From Alphaproteobacteria bacterium (GTDB lineage: Bacteria > Pseudomonadota > Alphaproteobacteria > Bin95), in the NCBI GenBank assembly GCA_020638555.1, contig JACKII010000001.1, positions 248,001 to 312,000 of the forward strand: DNA of 64,000 bases. Reading direction: 5' to 3'. Numbering within the stretch: position 1 is the first letter of the stretch; every line of letters starts with the position of its first letter. Of the stretch, positions 1 to 7,965 are shown piece after piece. The notes beneath the pieces were generated by a model that was not told the origin of the DNA, did no database searches, and saw only the letters and a list, made by a program, of their open reading frames with translations. Position numbers and translations under genes: made by a program.

Positions 1-2
1 CC

Positions 3-1343
3 GATGTCGCCTGGTATGTGCGTCCGGGTTCGGCCCTGGACCGGGAGGCGGAGAGCCGGGGCAACAGCGTCTACTTCCCCGACCGCGTCGTGCCGATGCT
101 GCCGGAGGCGCTTTCCAACGACCTCTGCTCGCTGCGTCCCGGCGAGGACCGGGCCTGCATGGCGGCGGTCATGGACTTCGATGCCGACGGCATCAAACGC
201 GGCCACCGTTTCGTGCGTGGTTTGATGCGCTCGGCCGCCCGCCTGATCTATGAGGAGGTGCAGGCGGCCGTTGATGGCGAACCGAACGACCGCTGCGGCC
301 CGCTGCTGGAGCCGGTGCTGAAGCCGCTCTACGCCGCCTATGCGGTGCTGGCAAAGGCGCGCGCCCACCGCGGCCCGCTGGAGTTGGAACTGGCGGAATG
401 GATTGTCGAGATGGACGAGCGCCGCCGGCGCATCCGCTCCGTGACCCAGCGCGAGCGGCTCGACAGCCACCGGCTGATCGAGGATTTCATGATCGCGGCC
501 AACGTCGCCGCTGCCGAAACCCTGATCGACCGGCAAGCCCCCTGCCTGTTCCGTGTCCACGACAAGCCAGACCCGCTTCGGGTCGAATCGCTGACGGGCG
601 TACTGTCGGAAATGGGTATCAAGGCCAGCGCGTCGGCCATCACTCGGCCGCGCCAGTTCACTGACCTGGTGCGCAAGGCGGAGGGAACGCCCTTTGCCGC
701 ACTCGTCTCCGAACTGGTGCTGCGGGCGCAGAGCCAGGCAATCTACCATCCGGAAAATATCGGCCATTTCGGCCTTGCGCTGGCGCGCTACGCCCATTTC
801 ACCTCGCCGATCCGCCGCTATTCCGACCTGATCGTGCACCGCTCGCTGATCGCCACGCTGGGCCTGGGCGACGGTGGGTTGCCGCAGGAGGAGCACGAGC
901 GGCTCGACCGGGTGGCCGAGCACATCTCCATGACCGAGCGCCGCGCCGCCGCCGCCGAGCGCCAGGTGCAGGAGCGGTTTGCCGCGGCCTGGATGGCCGA
1001 TCATATCGGCGAGACCTTCGAGGCTCGCATCACCGGCCTGCACAAGGCCGGCGTGTTCGTGCGCATCGATGCGGTCGGGGCCGAAGGCTTGGTGCCGCGC
1101 GCCCTGCTGCCGGACGATTATTGGGAGCACGATCCTGGCCGCCACCTGTTGATCGGGCGCAACACCGGATTGGAATTTCGCCTGGGCGATGCGCTGGAAG
1201 TCATCCTGCGGGAAGCCGAGCCGATCAGCGGCGGCCTGATCTTTGCGGCCGCGGTGGCGGCGCCGGTACGGCGCCCCGGTATGCGGGCACCGGGCAAGCG
1301 GCGCGGCAAAGCCGCGCGACGGGGGCGGCATAGCCCACGCTGA
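3..1343 (+). CDS. rnr: Ribonuclease R, C-terminal part (5' end outside window)
   Basis: A 3'-to-5' processive exoribonuclease that degrades structured RNA in the cytoplasm. The window opens inside the gene: the reading frame is open from base 3 with no start, so the N-terminal cold-shock domains and the front of the RNB domain are missing. The visible 446 residues contain the RNB hallmark HFTSPIRRYSDL near residue 265 and a C-terminal S1 RNA-binding domain (from about residue 340, beginning IGETFEARITGLHKAGVFV). It ends in a basic tail rich in Arg, Lys and Gly, typical of RNase R rather than RNase II. It is followed by 124 bases before the next gene on the same strand. Confidence 0.93.
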   Translation, partial: DVAWYVRPGSALDREAESRGNSVYFPDRVVPMLPEALSNDLCSLRPGEDRACMAAVMDFDADGIKRGHRFVRGLMRSAARLIYEEVQAAVDGEPNDRCGPLLEPVLKPLYAAYAVLAKARAHRGPLELELAEWIVEMDERRRRIRSVTQRERLDSHRLIEDFMIAANVAAAETLIDRQAPCLFRVHDKPDPLRVESLTGVLSEMGIKASASAITRPRQFTDLVRKAEGTPFAALVSELVLRAQSQAIYHPENIGHFGLALARYAHFTSPIRRYSDLIVHRSLIATLGLGDGGLPQEEHERLDRVAEHISMTERRAAAAERQVQERFAAAWMADHIGETFEARITGLHKAGVFVRIDAVGAEGLVPRALLPDDYWEHDPGRHLLIGRNTGLEFRLGDALEVILREAEPISGGLIFAAAVAAPVRRPGMRAPGKRRGKAARRGRHSPR

Positions 1344-1467
1344 ACCTCCCGGTCGCGCCGGCTTTGCGAACGGGTGGTTTCCGTTCACTTTAAGTTTATG
1401 ATGTGCCGCAGAACAAAGGACTGCATTCCGCTGGTCGCCATCAGGCGCCGATGCTACAGTCGCCACC

Positions 1468-3099
1468 ATGCTTCTTGACGCCGTTATTCGCGCACCCGTG
1501 CAGGCCATACGCAGGGGCGTTGCTTGGTGCGCGTTCGCCTTTGGGTTGTTTGCCGTCGTCGCCATCCTGTTGTCGGGTTGTGCGAGCCGGCCGAATATTC
1601 CCTCCGACGCCTATGGGGAGACGACGGCGCAGCGTTTGTTCGCTGATGCGTATGGGCATATCCAGGACCGCTATATCGAGCCGGTGGCGATCGGACCCTT
1701 GGCAATGGCCGGTTTGAAGCAACTTTTGGCGACGCAGAACGATCCAAGCCTGCGGCTGCAGGTCGTCGGCACGAAGGTCGTGTTGATGGCGCAGGGCGCC
1801 AAGCTGGCCGAATTCGCCCGCCCGGATCGGCACGATGCCAAGGGTTGGGCCCGGGTGACGGCGGATGCGATCGAACGGGCCGCCGCAGTGGAGCCGGGAT
1901 TGCGCGCCGAGCCGGCCGAAGCGATCTATCAGGAGGTGTTCGACGGGGCCCTCGCTTTGCTCGACCCGTTTTCGCGCTATGCCAGCGCCGAGGCCGCGGC
2001 ACAGCAACGGGCCGCCCGCGAGGGGTTTGACGGGCTCGGCATCTCCATCCAGACCGTCGACGGCGTGACCCGCGTGGTCGAAGTGATGGAGGGAACACCG
2101 GCCCAGGGCGGCGGCTTGGAGGTCGGCGACGTCATCACCCATGTGGACGGCCATCCGTTGGCCGGCCTTGATTCAACCGCAGTGATCGAGCGGTTGCGCG
2201 GTCCGGCCGGCAGCCTGGCGGTGCTGGACCTGCGGCGCCCGGTTCCGGGGCAACCGCGCCCACCGCCGCGAATCCTGCAAGTGAAAGTGCGACGGGCCCA
2301 TGTGGTGCCGGTCACGGTCCACACCCGACTGGATGGCAATCTGGCGGTGATCCGCATCAGCAGTTTCAACCGCAATACCACGCGCGATCTGGAACGGCAG
2401 TACCGGCAGCTTCCGATCGGGAGGGTGCGCGGGTTGATCCTCGATCTTCGCGACAATCCCGGCGGATTGTTGGATCAGGCGGTGCTGACCGCCGACCTCT
2501 TTCTGGACAGCGGTGTGGTCATCAGCACGTTCGGCCGACACCCCGCCGCCAGCAGCGTCTTCATCGCCGACCGGCATCGGATCGCCGCCGGCCTGCCGAT
2601 CGTGCTGTTGACGAATGGCGGTTCGGCGTCCTCGGCCGAAATGCTGGCGGCGTCGCTCCAGGACCGGGGCCGTGCCGTGGTGGTGGGGACCGTCACCCAT
2701 GGCAAGGGCTCGGTGCAGAATCTGGCGCGCCTGCCGAACGGCGGCGAACTCGTCATCACCTGGTCGCGATTGCACGCCCCGTCGGGCTATATTCTGGACG
2801 GCCTGGGCGTGCTGCCGACGGTCTGCACCGCGGCGGCGAACAAAAACGGCAATGCGGAACCGATTGCGGCCCGGCTCGATGACTATGCCATGCAGGCACC
2901 TCGCTGGCAGCGCTACAACCATGTCGATCCGGCGCTGGCAGCGACGTTGCGAGCGGCCTGTCCGGCGGGGCCGGCGGACGAGGCCCGGGATATGGAACTG
3001 GCCAAGAACCTGTTGCGGCATCCCGCTCTTTATCGCCGCGCCTTGCGCCCGGCGCCGGGCACCACGGCCGCCGGAACGGCATCGCACGCTACCCTGTGA
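1468..3099 (+). CDS. S41-family C-terminal processing peptidase, probable lipoprotein
   Basis: A 543-residue Ser/Lys protease of the tail-specific (Ctp/Prc) family acting in the cell envelope. Residues 18-38 form a hydrophobic segment ending in the lipobox LSGC, so Cys38 is the likely lipidation site. A PDZ domain spans about residues 185-270 (GLGISIQ and GGGLEVGDVI). The catalytic core follows: GGSASSAEM supplies the nucleophile (Ser388), and GKGSVQ supplies Lys413, 25 residues later as in the family. Lipidation of an S41 protease is less usual than a plain signal peptide. It stands between rnr and rpmG, and nothing in the context names a substrate. Confidence 0.88.
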   Translation: MLLDAVIRAPVQAIRRGVAWCAFAFGLFAVVAILLSGCASRPNIPSDAYGETTAQRLFADAYGHIQDRYIEPVAIGPLAMAGLKQLLATQNDPSLRLQVVGTKVVLMAQGAKLAEFARPDRHDAKGWARVTADAIERAAAVEPGLRAEPAEAIYQEVFDGALALLDPFSRYASAEAAAQQRAAREGFDGLGISIQTVDGVTRVVEVMEGTPAQGGGLEVGDVITHVDGHPLAGLDSTAVIERLRGPAGSLAVLDLRRPVPGQPRPPPRILQVKVRRAHVVPVTVHTRLDGNLAVIRISSFNRNTTRDLERQYRQLPIGRVRGLILDLRDNPGGLLDQAVLTADLFLDSGVVISTFGRHPAASSVFIADRHRIAAGLPIVLLTNGGSASSAEMLAASLQDRGRAVVVGTVTHGKGSVQNLARLPNGGELVITWSRLHAPSGYILDGLGVLPTVCTAAANKNGNAEPIAARLDDYAMQAPRWQRYNHVDPALAATLRAACPAGPADEARDMELAKNLLRHPALYRRALRPAPGTTAAGTASHATL

Positions 3100-3196
3100 G
3101 ACGTGGCGCAGGATGCCTCCGATTGGCAGGCTCTTGACCGCGGCGGGAAGAGCGGCTAACAAGCGTCCCTTGTTTTGCTGACGAGGAAGTCCCGTT

Positions 3197-3364
3197 ATGG
3201 CCAAACCCGCCACCGTTCTGGTCAAGTTGGTGAGCACCGCCGACACCGGCTATTTCTATGTTGCGAAGAAGAACCCGCGCACCAAGCCGGAAAAGCTCGA
3301 ATTCAAGAAGTTCGACCCCGTCGCGCGCAAGCACGTGGTGTTCAAAGAGCAGAAGATGAAATAA
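3197..3364 (+). CDS. rpmG: 50S ribosomal protein L33
   Basis: A small basic 55-residue protein of the large ribosomal subunit. It begins MAKPATVLVKLVSTADTGYF and continues with the family motifs KKNPRTKPEKLEFKKFDP and ends KEQKMK. It is the cysteine-free type, lacking the zinc-ribbon CxxC pairs of the C+ form, as usual for alphaproteobacteria. The start is preceded by GAGGAAG about seven bases upstream. Strong palindromes follow the stop, before the convergent pdxH. Confidence 0.95.
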   Translation: MAKPATVLVKLVSTADTGYFYVAKKNPRTKPEKLEFKKFDPVARKHVVFKEQKMK

Positions 3365-3365
3365 G

Positions 3366-3486
3366 CCGCCTGACGGCGGTTGCCGGATCCCGCAGGCAAG
3401 CGGTTCCCCGATTTCGGGGTCGAACCGCTCTGCGGCGGGTCCGGGTCTTCGAAGAGTCGGTCGCGCAAACGGGTCCGTTTGCGCGA
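3366..3486 (+). repeat. Stacked palindromes downstream of rpmG
   Basis: Three inverted repeats lie directly after rpmG. CCGCC/GGCGG occupies 3366-3379 with a TGAC loop. AGCGGTTC pairs with GAACCGCT (3399-3429) around an inner CCC/GGG. A perfect 12-base repeat at 3461-3486 (TCGCGCAAACGG, then GT, then its complement) is the strongest. A fourth, terminator-like palindrome follows. They sit between the convergent rpmG and pdxH genes and may be terminators, RNA-stabilising structures or a short folded RNA. Confidence 0.7.
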
Positions 3487-3491
3487 TTGCT

Positions 3492-3534
3492 GCGTTTGGA
3501 GCACGGGGTTGCCGCGCTCCAAACGCCGTCTTTT
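3492..3534 (+). terminator. Candidate terminator of rpmG
   Basis: A perfect 11-base stem, GCGTTTGGAGC with GCTCCAAACGC (3492-3502 and 3516-3526), encloses a 13-base loop and is followed by CGTC and four T residues. The T-tract is short and separated from the stem, so termination efficiency is uncertain. Confidence 0.55.
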
Positions 3535-3545
3535 GGGCGAGGCCC

Positions 3546-4127
3546 TTACGGAAACAGCCGCTGCACTTGCCAGCCAGCGCCGGCCCGGGTGAACCGGAAA
3601 CGGTCGTGCAGTCGGAAGGGCTGATCCATCCAGAACTCGATTTCCGCCGGCACCAGCCGGTAGCCGCCCCAATGCGCCGGCCGTGGCACGGCCTTTCCGT
3701 CATAGTGGGCTTCCACATCCGAGACCGCCTGCACCAGCGCCTCGCGCGAGGCCAGCGGCTGCGATTGTTGCGAGGCATGGGCGCCGATCTGGCTGCCCCG
3801 TTCGCGCGTCGCGAAATACGCGTCCGAGGCGTCCGGCGGCAGTTTCTCCACCGTGCCCACCACCCGTACCTGCCGGCGTAGCGTCTTCCAGTGGAAGCAC
3901 AGGGCGGCCCGACCGGTTTCCAACTCACGGCCCTTGCGGCTCTGATAGTTGGTGAAGAACTGGAACGCCCCGTCCTCCACCCCTTTCAGCAGCAGGATGC
4001 GCACCGATGGCTGGCCGTCTGCGGTGACGGTTGCCACCGACATCGCATTGGCATCGTTCGGCTCGGTTTTTTCGGCGTCGGCGAGCCAGGTTTCGAACTG
4101 GCGGATGGGGTCGGTCGATGCGTCCAT
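3546..4127 (-). CDS. pdxH: Pyridoxamine 5'-phosphate oxidase
   Basis: An FMN-dependent oxidase that converts pyridoxine or pyridoxamine 5'-phosphate to pyridoxal 5'-phosphate. The 193 residues show the family blocks DPIRQFETWLADA, the FMN-contacting VRILLLKG, FFTNYQSRKG, and the C-terminal HDRFRF and RLFP motifs. The reading frame stays open for 64 codons further upstream, but the MDASTD start fits the family N-terminus and leaves room for a divergent promoter. It converges on rpmG and diverges from the lipoprotein gene at 4262. Confidence 0.93.
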   Translation of the reverse strand: MDASTDPIRQFETWLADAEKTEPNDANAMSVATVTADGQPSVRILLLKGVEDGAFQFFTNYQSRKGRELETGRAALCFHWKTLRRQVRVVGTVEKLPPDASDAYFATRERGSQIGAHASQQSQPLASREALVQAVSDVEAHYDGKAVPRPAHWGGYRLVPAEIEFWMDQPFRLHDRFRFTRAGAGWQVQRLFP

Positions 4128-4169
4128 TGCAATATTGCCACATTTGCGGTTCGTTGATTGGCACCATAG

Positions 4170-4195
4170 CAAATAGGCCGAATGCTTCCTATTTG
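4170..4195. promoter_or_regulatory. Perfect 8-base inverted repeat in divergent promoter region
   Basis: CAAATAGG (4170-4177) and CCTATTTG (4188-4195) are exact complements separated by ten bases. They are AT-rich in a GC-rich setting and lie between the divergent pdxH and lipoprotein genes. A regulator-binding site is possible; no regulator is identified here. Confidence 0.4.
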
Positions 4196-4261
4196 GAGGA
4201 AGGTTCTTTGACACAGGGCGCCTTGCGGGGCGCCTGCAACGGTAAGAGGGCGGACTAGAGG

Positions 4262-4735
4262 ATGATGAAAATGCGGCGCTTTGCAGTGGTGATAGCCATT
4301 CCCCTGGCGCTCGCGGCATGCGAGAGCGGCAACGAGAAACAGACCGCCGGCACGGTGCTGGGCGGTGTTGCGGGCGGCCTCATCGGTTCGACCATCGGTT
4401 CGGGCTCGGGCAAGACCGCCGCGATCATCGCCGGCGCCGCCATCGGCGCGCTGGCGGGCAACCAGTTGGGCGCCGCGCTCGACGAGCAGGACCGGGACCG
4501 GGCCGCGCGCAACACGCAAACGGCGCTGGAAGATTACCCGACCGGCAACACGGCGACCTGGCGCAACCCGGACAATGGCAATTACGGCACCACCACGCCG
4601 ACCAGCACCTATACCGACGAGAACGGTCAGCCGTGTCGGGAATACACGACCACCGTCACCGTGGCAGGGAAAAAGCAACAGGCGTATGGTAGGGCCTGTC
4701 GTGACGCGGAAGGCAATTGGCGCATTGTCAGCTGA
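4262..4735 (+). CDS. Glycine-zipper lipoprotein, 17 kDa surface antigen type
   Basis: A 157-residue outer-membrane-type lipoprotein. The signal peptide ends in the lipobox LAAC (Cys20). Residues 30-70 are a glycine zipper (GGVAGGLIGSTIGSGSGK, then GAAIGALAGNQLG) as in the Rickettsia 17 kDa antigen family. The C-terminal half (YTDENGQPCREYTTTVTVAGK) matches the conserved tail of that family, with two Cys that could form a disulfide. The precise role is unknown; such proteins are associated with outer-membrane structure. It ends 27 bases before the DnaJ-like gene, so the two may be co-transcribed. Confidence 0.82.
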   Translation: MMKMRRFAVVIAIPLALAACESGNEKQTAGTVLGGVAGGLIGSTIGSGSGKTAAIIAGAAIGALAGNQLGAALDEQDRDRAARNTQTALEDYPTGNTATWRNPDNGNYGTTTPTSTYTDENGQPCREYTTTVTVAGKKQQAYGRACRDAEGNWRIVS

Positions 4736-4762
4736 CCGCAGGGATGGAGTAACGACAGCTCG

Positions 4763-5713
4763 ATGAAAGACCCGTATCAGGCTCTGGGCGTGGCGCGCAC
4801 CGCTTCGGCGGACGAGATCAAGCGTGCCTACCGCAAGCTGGCGAAACAGTTGCACCCGGACCTCAACCCCGACCGGCCGGATGTGGCCCGCCGCTTTCAG
4901 GAGGTCACGGACGCCTACGACGTGCTGACCGACCCGGAGCGCCGGGCTGCCTATGATCGCGGCGAACGCGAGGGCGCGGCGGGTTTCGCCGGCGCCGGCG
5001 GCTTTGGCACGCACGGCCGGACCGGGTTCGGCGATGACGGGTTCCAGTTTCGCCGTGGCGGCGTGCCGCCAGACGGGGACGATCTGTTCGAGCAGATTTT
5101 CGGCATGTTCGGCCAGGGCGCCAGGCGCAGCGGCTGGCAGCGGCGCGGCCCGCAAGACGATGCGCGCCAGGAACGCGGAGGCCAGGAACGCGGCGGGCGG
5201 CCGGAGCCGGTCCGGGTGTCGCTGGACGTACCGTTTCTGGTGGCGGTCAAGGGCGGCACCCAGCGGGTGCAGTTGCCGTCCGGGCGCGAGATCGACCTGC
5301 GCATCCCCGCCGGAACGGAGACCGGCACCCAGCTTCGCCTGCCGCATCAGGGGCGCAGCGGGCGCGGCGGCGAAGCCGGCGACGTCATCGTGACGGTGGC
5401 GGTGGAGGATCACCCGGTGTTTCGCCGCGACGGCAACGACATTCTGGCCGAACTGGCGGTGGACCTGCACCAGGCGGTGCTGGGCGACCGGGTGACGGTG
5501 CCGACCATCGACGGCCCGGTGACCATGCGAGTCCCGCCGGGCTCGAACACCGGCGCGCGCCTGCGTTTGCGCGGCAAGGGTGTGCCGGCGCGGCGCAATG
5601 TCGAGGCGGGCGACCAGTATGTGACGCTGCGCATCGTGCTGGCCAATCCGAAAGACCCGGCGCTGAACCGCTTCCTGCGCGAGCGTCAGGCTCAGTCCGC
5701 CAAGGCCGACTGA
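4763..5713 (+). CDS. DnaJ-class co-chaperone, CbpA type
   Basis: A 316-residue Hsp70 co-chaperone. The J domain occupies residues 1-67 with the HPD motif at 31-33, which stimulates DnaK ATPase. A Gly/Arg-rich linker follows, with Phe-Gly repeats, and then two beta-rich substrate-binding domains (VRVSLDVPFLVAVKGG and LAVDLHQAVLGDRVTVPTI). There is no CxxCxGxG zinc finger, so it is CbpA-like rather than canonical DnaJ. The 3' end overlaps the convergent YihY gene by 22 bases. Confidence 0.9.
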   Translation: MKDPYQALGVARTASADEIKRAYRKLAKQLHPDLNPDRPDVARRFQEVTDAYDVLTDPERRAAYDRGEREGAAGFAGAGGFGTHGRTGFGDDGFQFRRGGVPPDGDDLFEQIFGMFGQGARRSGWQRRGPQDDARQERGGQERGGRPEPVRVSLDVPFLVAVKGGTQRVQLPSGREIDLRIPAGTETGTQLRLPHQGRSGRGGEAGDVIVTVAVEDHPVFRRDGNDILAELAVDLHQAVLGDRVTVPTIDGPVTMRVPPGSNTGARLRLRGKGVPARRNVEAGDQYVTLRIVLANPKDPALNRFLRERQAQSAKAD

Positions 5714-6936
5714 GCGGCCAACCGGTCGGCGAGGAGGCTGGAGAGCGGCTGTTGCAGGGCTTCCGCTTCCGTCGCGCGCAGGTCTGCCAGAATCGCCGTG
5801 TCAGGGTCCAGATCGGGTGTGCCGAGGTCCAGCGTCCGCCACAGGGCCAGGACCGGCGTGCGCGCCAGATCCCGCCCCAGCAGCAAATGGCCGTCGGCGG
5901 TTTCGGCCACGAAACCGGCGGAGATCAGGGCGTCCAGGACGTTGCCGGCCCAGGCGGCCTCCAGCGCCTCCGCGGAATCGCGGGCGATGCTGCCGCCATT
6001 GCCCGCCAGGCCCCAAAGCCGTTCCAGCAGCACCAAAGCGGCTTCGAGCCGGCCGGCGGCCGACCGGGCGACGGCTTGGTCGCGTGAGAGATCGCGTCGC
6101 CATTGCGGCAGCGCCGCCGTGACCTCGGCGCCGATCAGGATCACGGTCCAGGAGGCGTAGAGCCACATCAGGAAGATCGGGATGGTGGCCAGCGCCCCAT
6201 AGATCACCTGATAGTTGTCGGCATTGTCGACATATACGGCAAAACCCAGCTTCAGTATTTCGAACAGCACCGCCGCCAGCGCGCCGCCGATGGCGGCGTG
6301 GCGCAGCCGGACGCGGGTGTGGGGAATGACGACATAAAGCAGGCTGAAGGCAACCCATTGCAGGGCCAGCGGCAGCAGGCGGCTCAGTTCGCGCGCGACG
6401 CTCATGACCAGATCGTCGTCCGAGACCGCGAAAAAATAGCTGGTGAGCGACAGGCTCGCACCCAGCAGCAGCGGCCCGAGCGTCAGCACCGACCAGAAGC
6501 GCAGAATGCGGAGCGCTATGGACCGCGGGCTTGCCACCCGCCAGATGCGGTTAAACGTGCCTTCGATGGTGAACAGCAGCATGATCGCCGTCACGCCGAT
6601 GCCGGCCAGGCCGGTGGCGGTGAGCTTGCCGGCATTGCCCAGGAACCGGTCGATCTGGGCCGCGACCTCCGCCTGCGAGGTCGGCAGCAACACGTCCAGC
6701 ACCGCGTGTTTCACCGTCTCTCGCATGTCCTCGAACGTGCCGAAGGCGGACAGGATGGCCAGAAACACCACCAACAGGGGAATCAGGCTCAGCAGCGTGG
6801 TGTAGGTGAGCGCCGACGCGGTCTGCAAACCGCGGTCGGTCACGAAGCGGTGTACCACCAGCCGGACGAACGCCACCAGTTGCTGGCGGGTGGACGGCTG
6901 GCCGATCCAGCCGAGGGTGCGAGGCGATAGCGCCAT
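5692..6936 (-). CDS. YihY/BrkB-family inner-membrane protein
   Basis: A 414-residue polytopic membrane protein of the family once called RNase BN. Family features include RGLQTASALTYTTLLSLIPLL near the start and several further hydrophobic helices (GLAGIGVTAIMLLFTIEGTF, GPLLLGASLSLTSYFF and IYGALATIPIFLMWLYASW). The C-terminal 120 residues are soluble and resemble a winged-helix-like extension. The start at 6936 has GGAGAGAG upstream and begins MALSPRTLGWIGQ; the frame is open 21 codons further. The cellular role is not established. Confidence 0.85.
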   Translation of the reverse strand: MALSPRTLGWIGQPSTRQQLVAFVRLVVHRFVTDRGLQTASALTYTTLLSLIPLLVVFLAILSAFGTFEDMRETVKHAVLDVLLPTSQAEVAAQIDRFLGNAGKLTATGLAGIGVTAIMLLFTIEGTFNRIWRVASPRSIALRILRFWSVLTLGPLLLGASLSLTSYFFAVSDDDLVMSVARELSRLLPLALQWVAFSLLYVVIPHTRVRLRHAAIGGALAAVLFEILKLGFAVYVDNADNYQVIYGALATIPIFLMWLYASWTVILIGAEVTAALPQWRRDLSRDQAVARSAAGRLEAALVLLERLWGLAGNGGSIARDSAEALEAAWAGNVLDALISAGFVAETADGHLLLGRDLARTPVLALWRTLDLGTPDLDPDTAILADLRATEAEALQQPLSSLLADRLAAQSALAD

Positions 6937-7103
6937 TGCGTCTCTCTCCGTGCTGCCGCATAAACAAAGGGGAAGCACCGGGGTCGCCCCGGACGGCATG
7001 TGCTTCCGCCAGCCCTTGTGTATTGGGATATGTGCGGAAGGCCAACCCTTTGCATGGCGTTCGGTTCGGGCCTTGCCTATAGGCGCAAGTCGTAGGAGTC
7101 ACG

Positions 7104-7939
7104 ATGGAATTGCAGTCGAACCTCATGGCCGGCAAGCGCGGGCTGATCATGGGCGTCGCCAACGATCGCTCGCTGGCCTGGGGATCGCCCAGACGCTGGC
7201 CGCGCATGGGGCGAGCCTGGCGTTTACCTACCAGGGCGAGGCGTTGGAAAAGCGCGTGCGGCCGCTGGCGGAATCAGTGGGCAGCAATCTGGTGTTGCCG
7301 GCGGATGTGACGGACGACGCCAGCCTGGACGCGCTGTTCGCGACGCTGGGCGAGACCTGGGGCAGTCTGGATTTCGTCGTCCACGCCATTGCCTTCAGCG
7401 ACAAGGACCAGTTGAAGGGCCGCTATGCGGACACCACGCGCGAGAATTTCCTGATGACCATGGATATTTCGTGCTTTTCCTTCACCGACGTGGCCCGCCG
7501 CGCCAGCGCGATGATGCCGAACGGCGGCTCGCTGGTGACGCTGACCTATTACGGCGCCGAACGGGTCATGCCCCATTACAACGTCATGGGCGTGGCCAAG
7601 GCGGCGCTGGAGGCGAGCGTGCGCTATCTGGCCATGGATCTGGGCCGCGACAACATTCGCGTCAACGCCATCTCCGCCGGTCCGGCGCGGACGCTGGCCG
7701 CCTCCGGCATCGGCGATTTCCGCTATATCCTGAAGTGGAACGAGTTCAACGCGCCGCTGCAACGCAACGTCACCTTGCAGGATGTGGGCGGCAGCGCGCT
7801 CTATCTGTTGAGCGACCTGGGCGCCGGTGTTTCCGGTGAGACCCACCATGTCGACTGCGGCTATCATGTCGTCGGCATGATGCACCCGCACCGCTCCCAG
7901 GACACCGCCGACCTGTTGTCGACGTTCAAAGAAAAGTAA
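7104..7939 (+). CDS. fabI: Enoyl-[acyl-carrier-protein] reductase (NADH), frameshifted as sequenced
   Basis: Reduces enoyl-ACP in the last step of each fatty-acid elongation round. The start has TAGGAGTCACG upstream and reads MELQSNLMAGKRGLIMGVAN through NDRSLAWG. The frame then breaks at a run of four G (7180-7183): TGGGGATC would read on as GIAQTLAAHGASLAFTYQG if one G were added. From there the protein is complete, with the catalytic Tyr and Lys in YGAERVMPHYNVMGVAKAAL and the C-terminal VDCGYHVVGMMHP. Because FabI is normally essential, a missing base in the homopolymer is the likeliest cause. aroC follows 26 bases downstream. Confidence 0.88.
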
Positions 7940-7965
7940 CGGCAAAGAGAAGTAAGCCCACCCGC

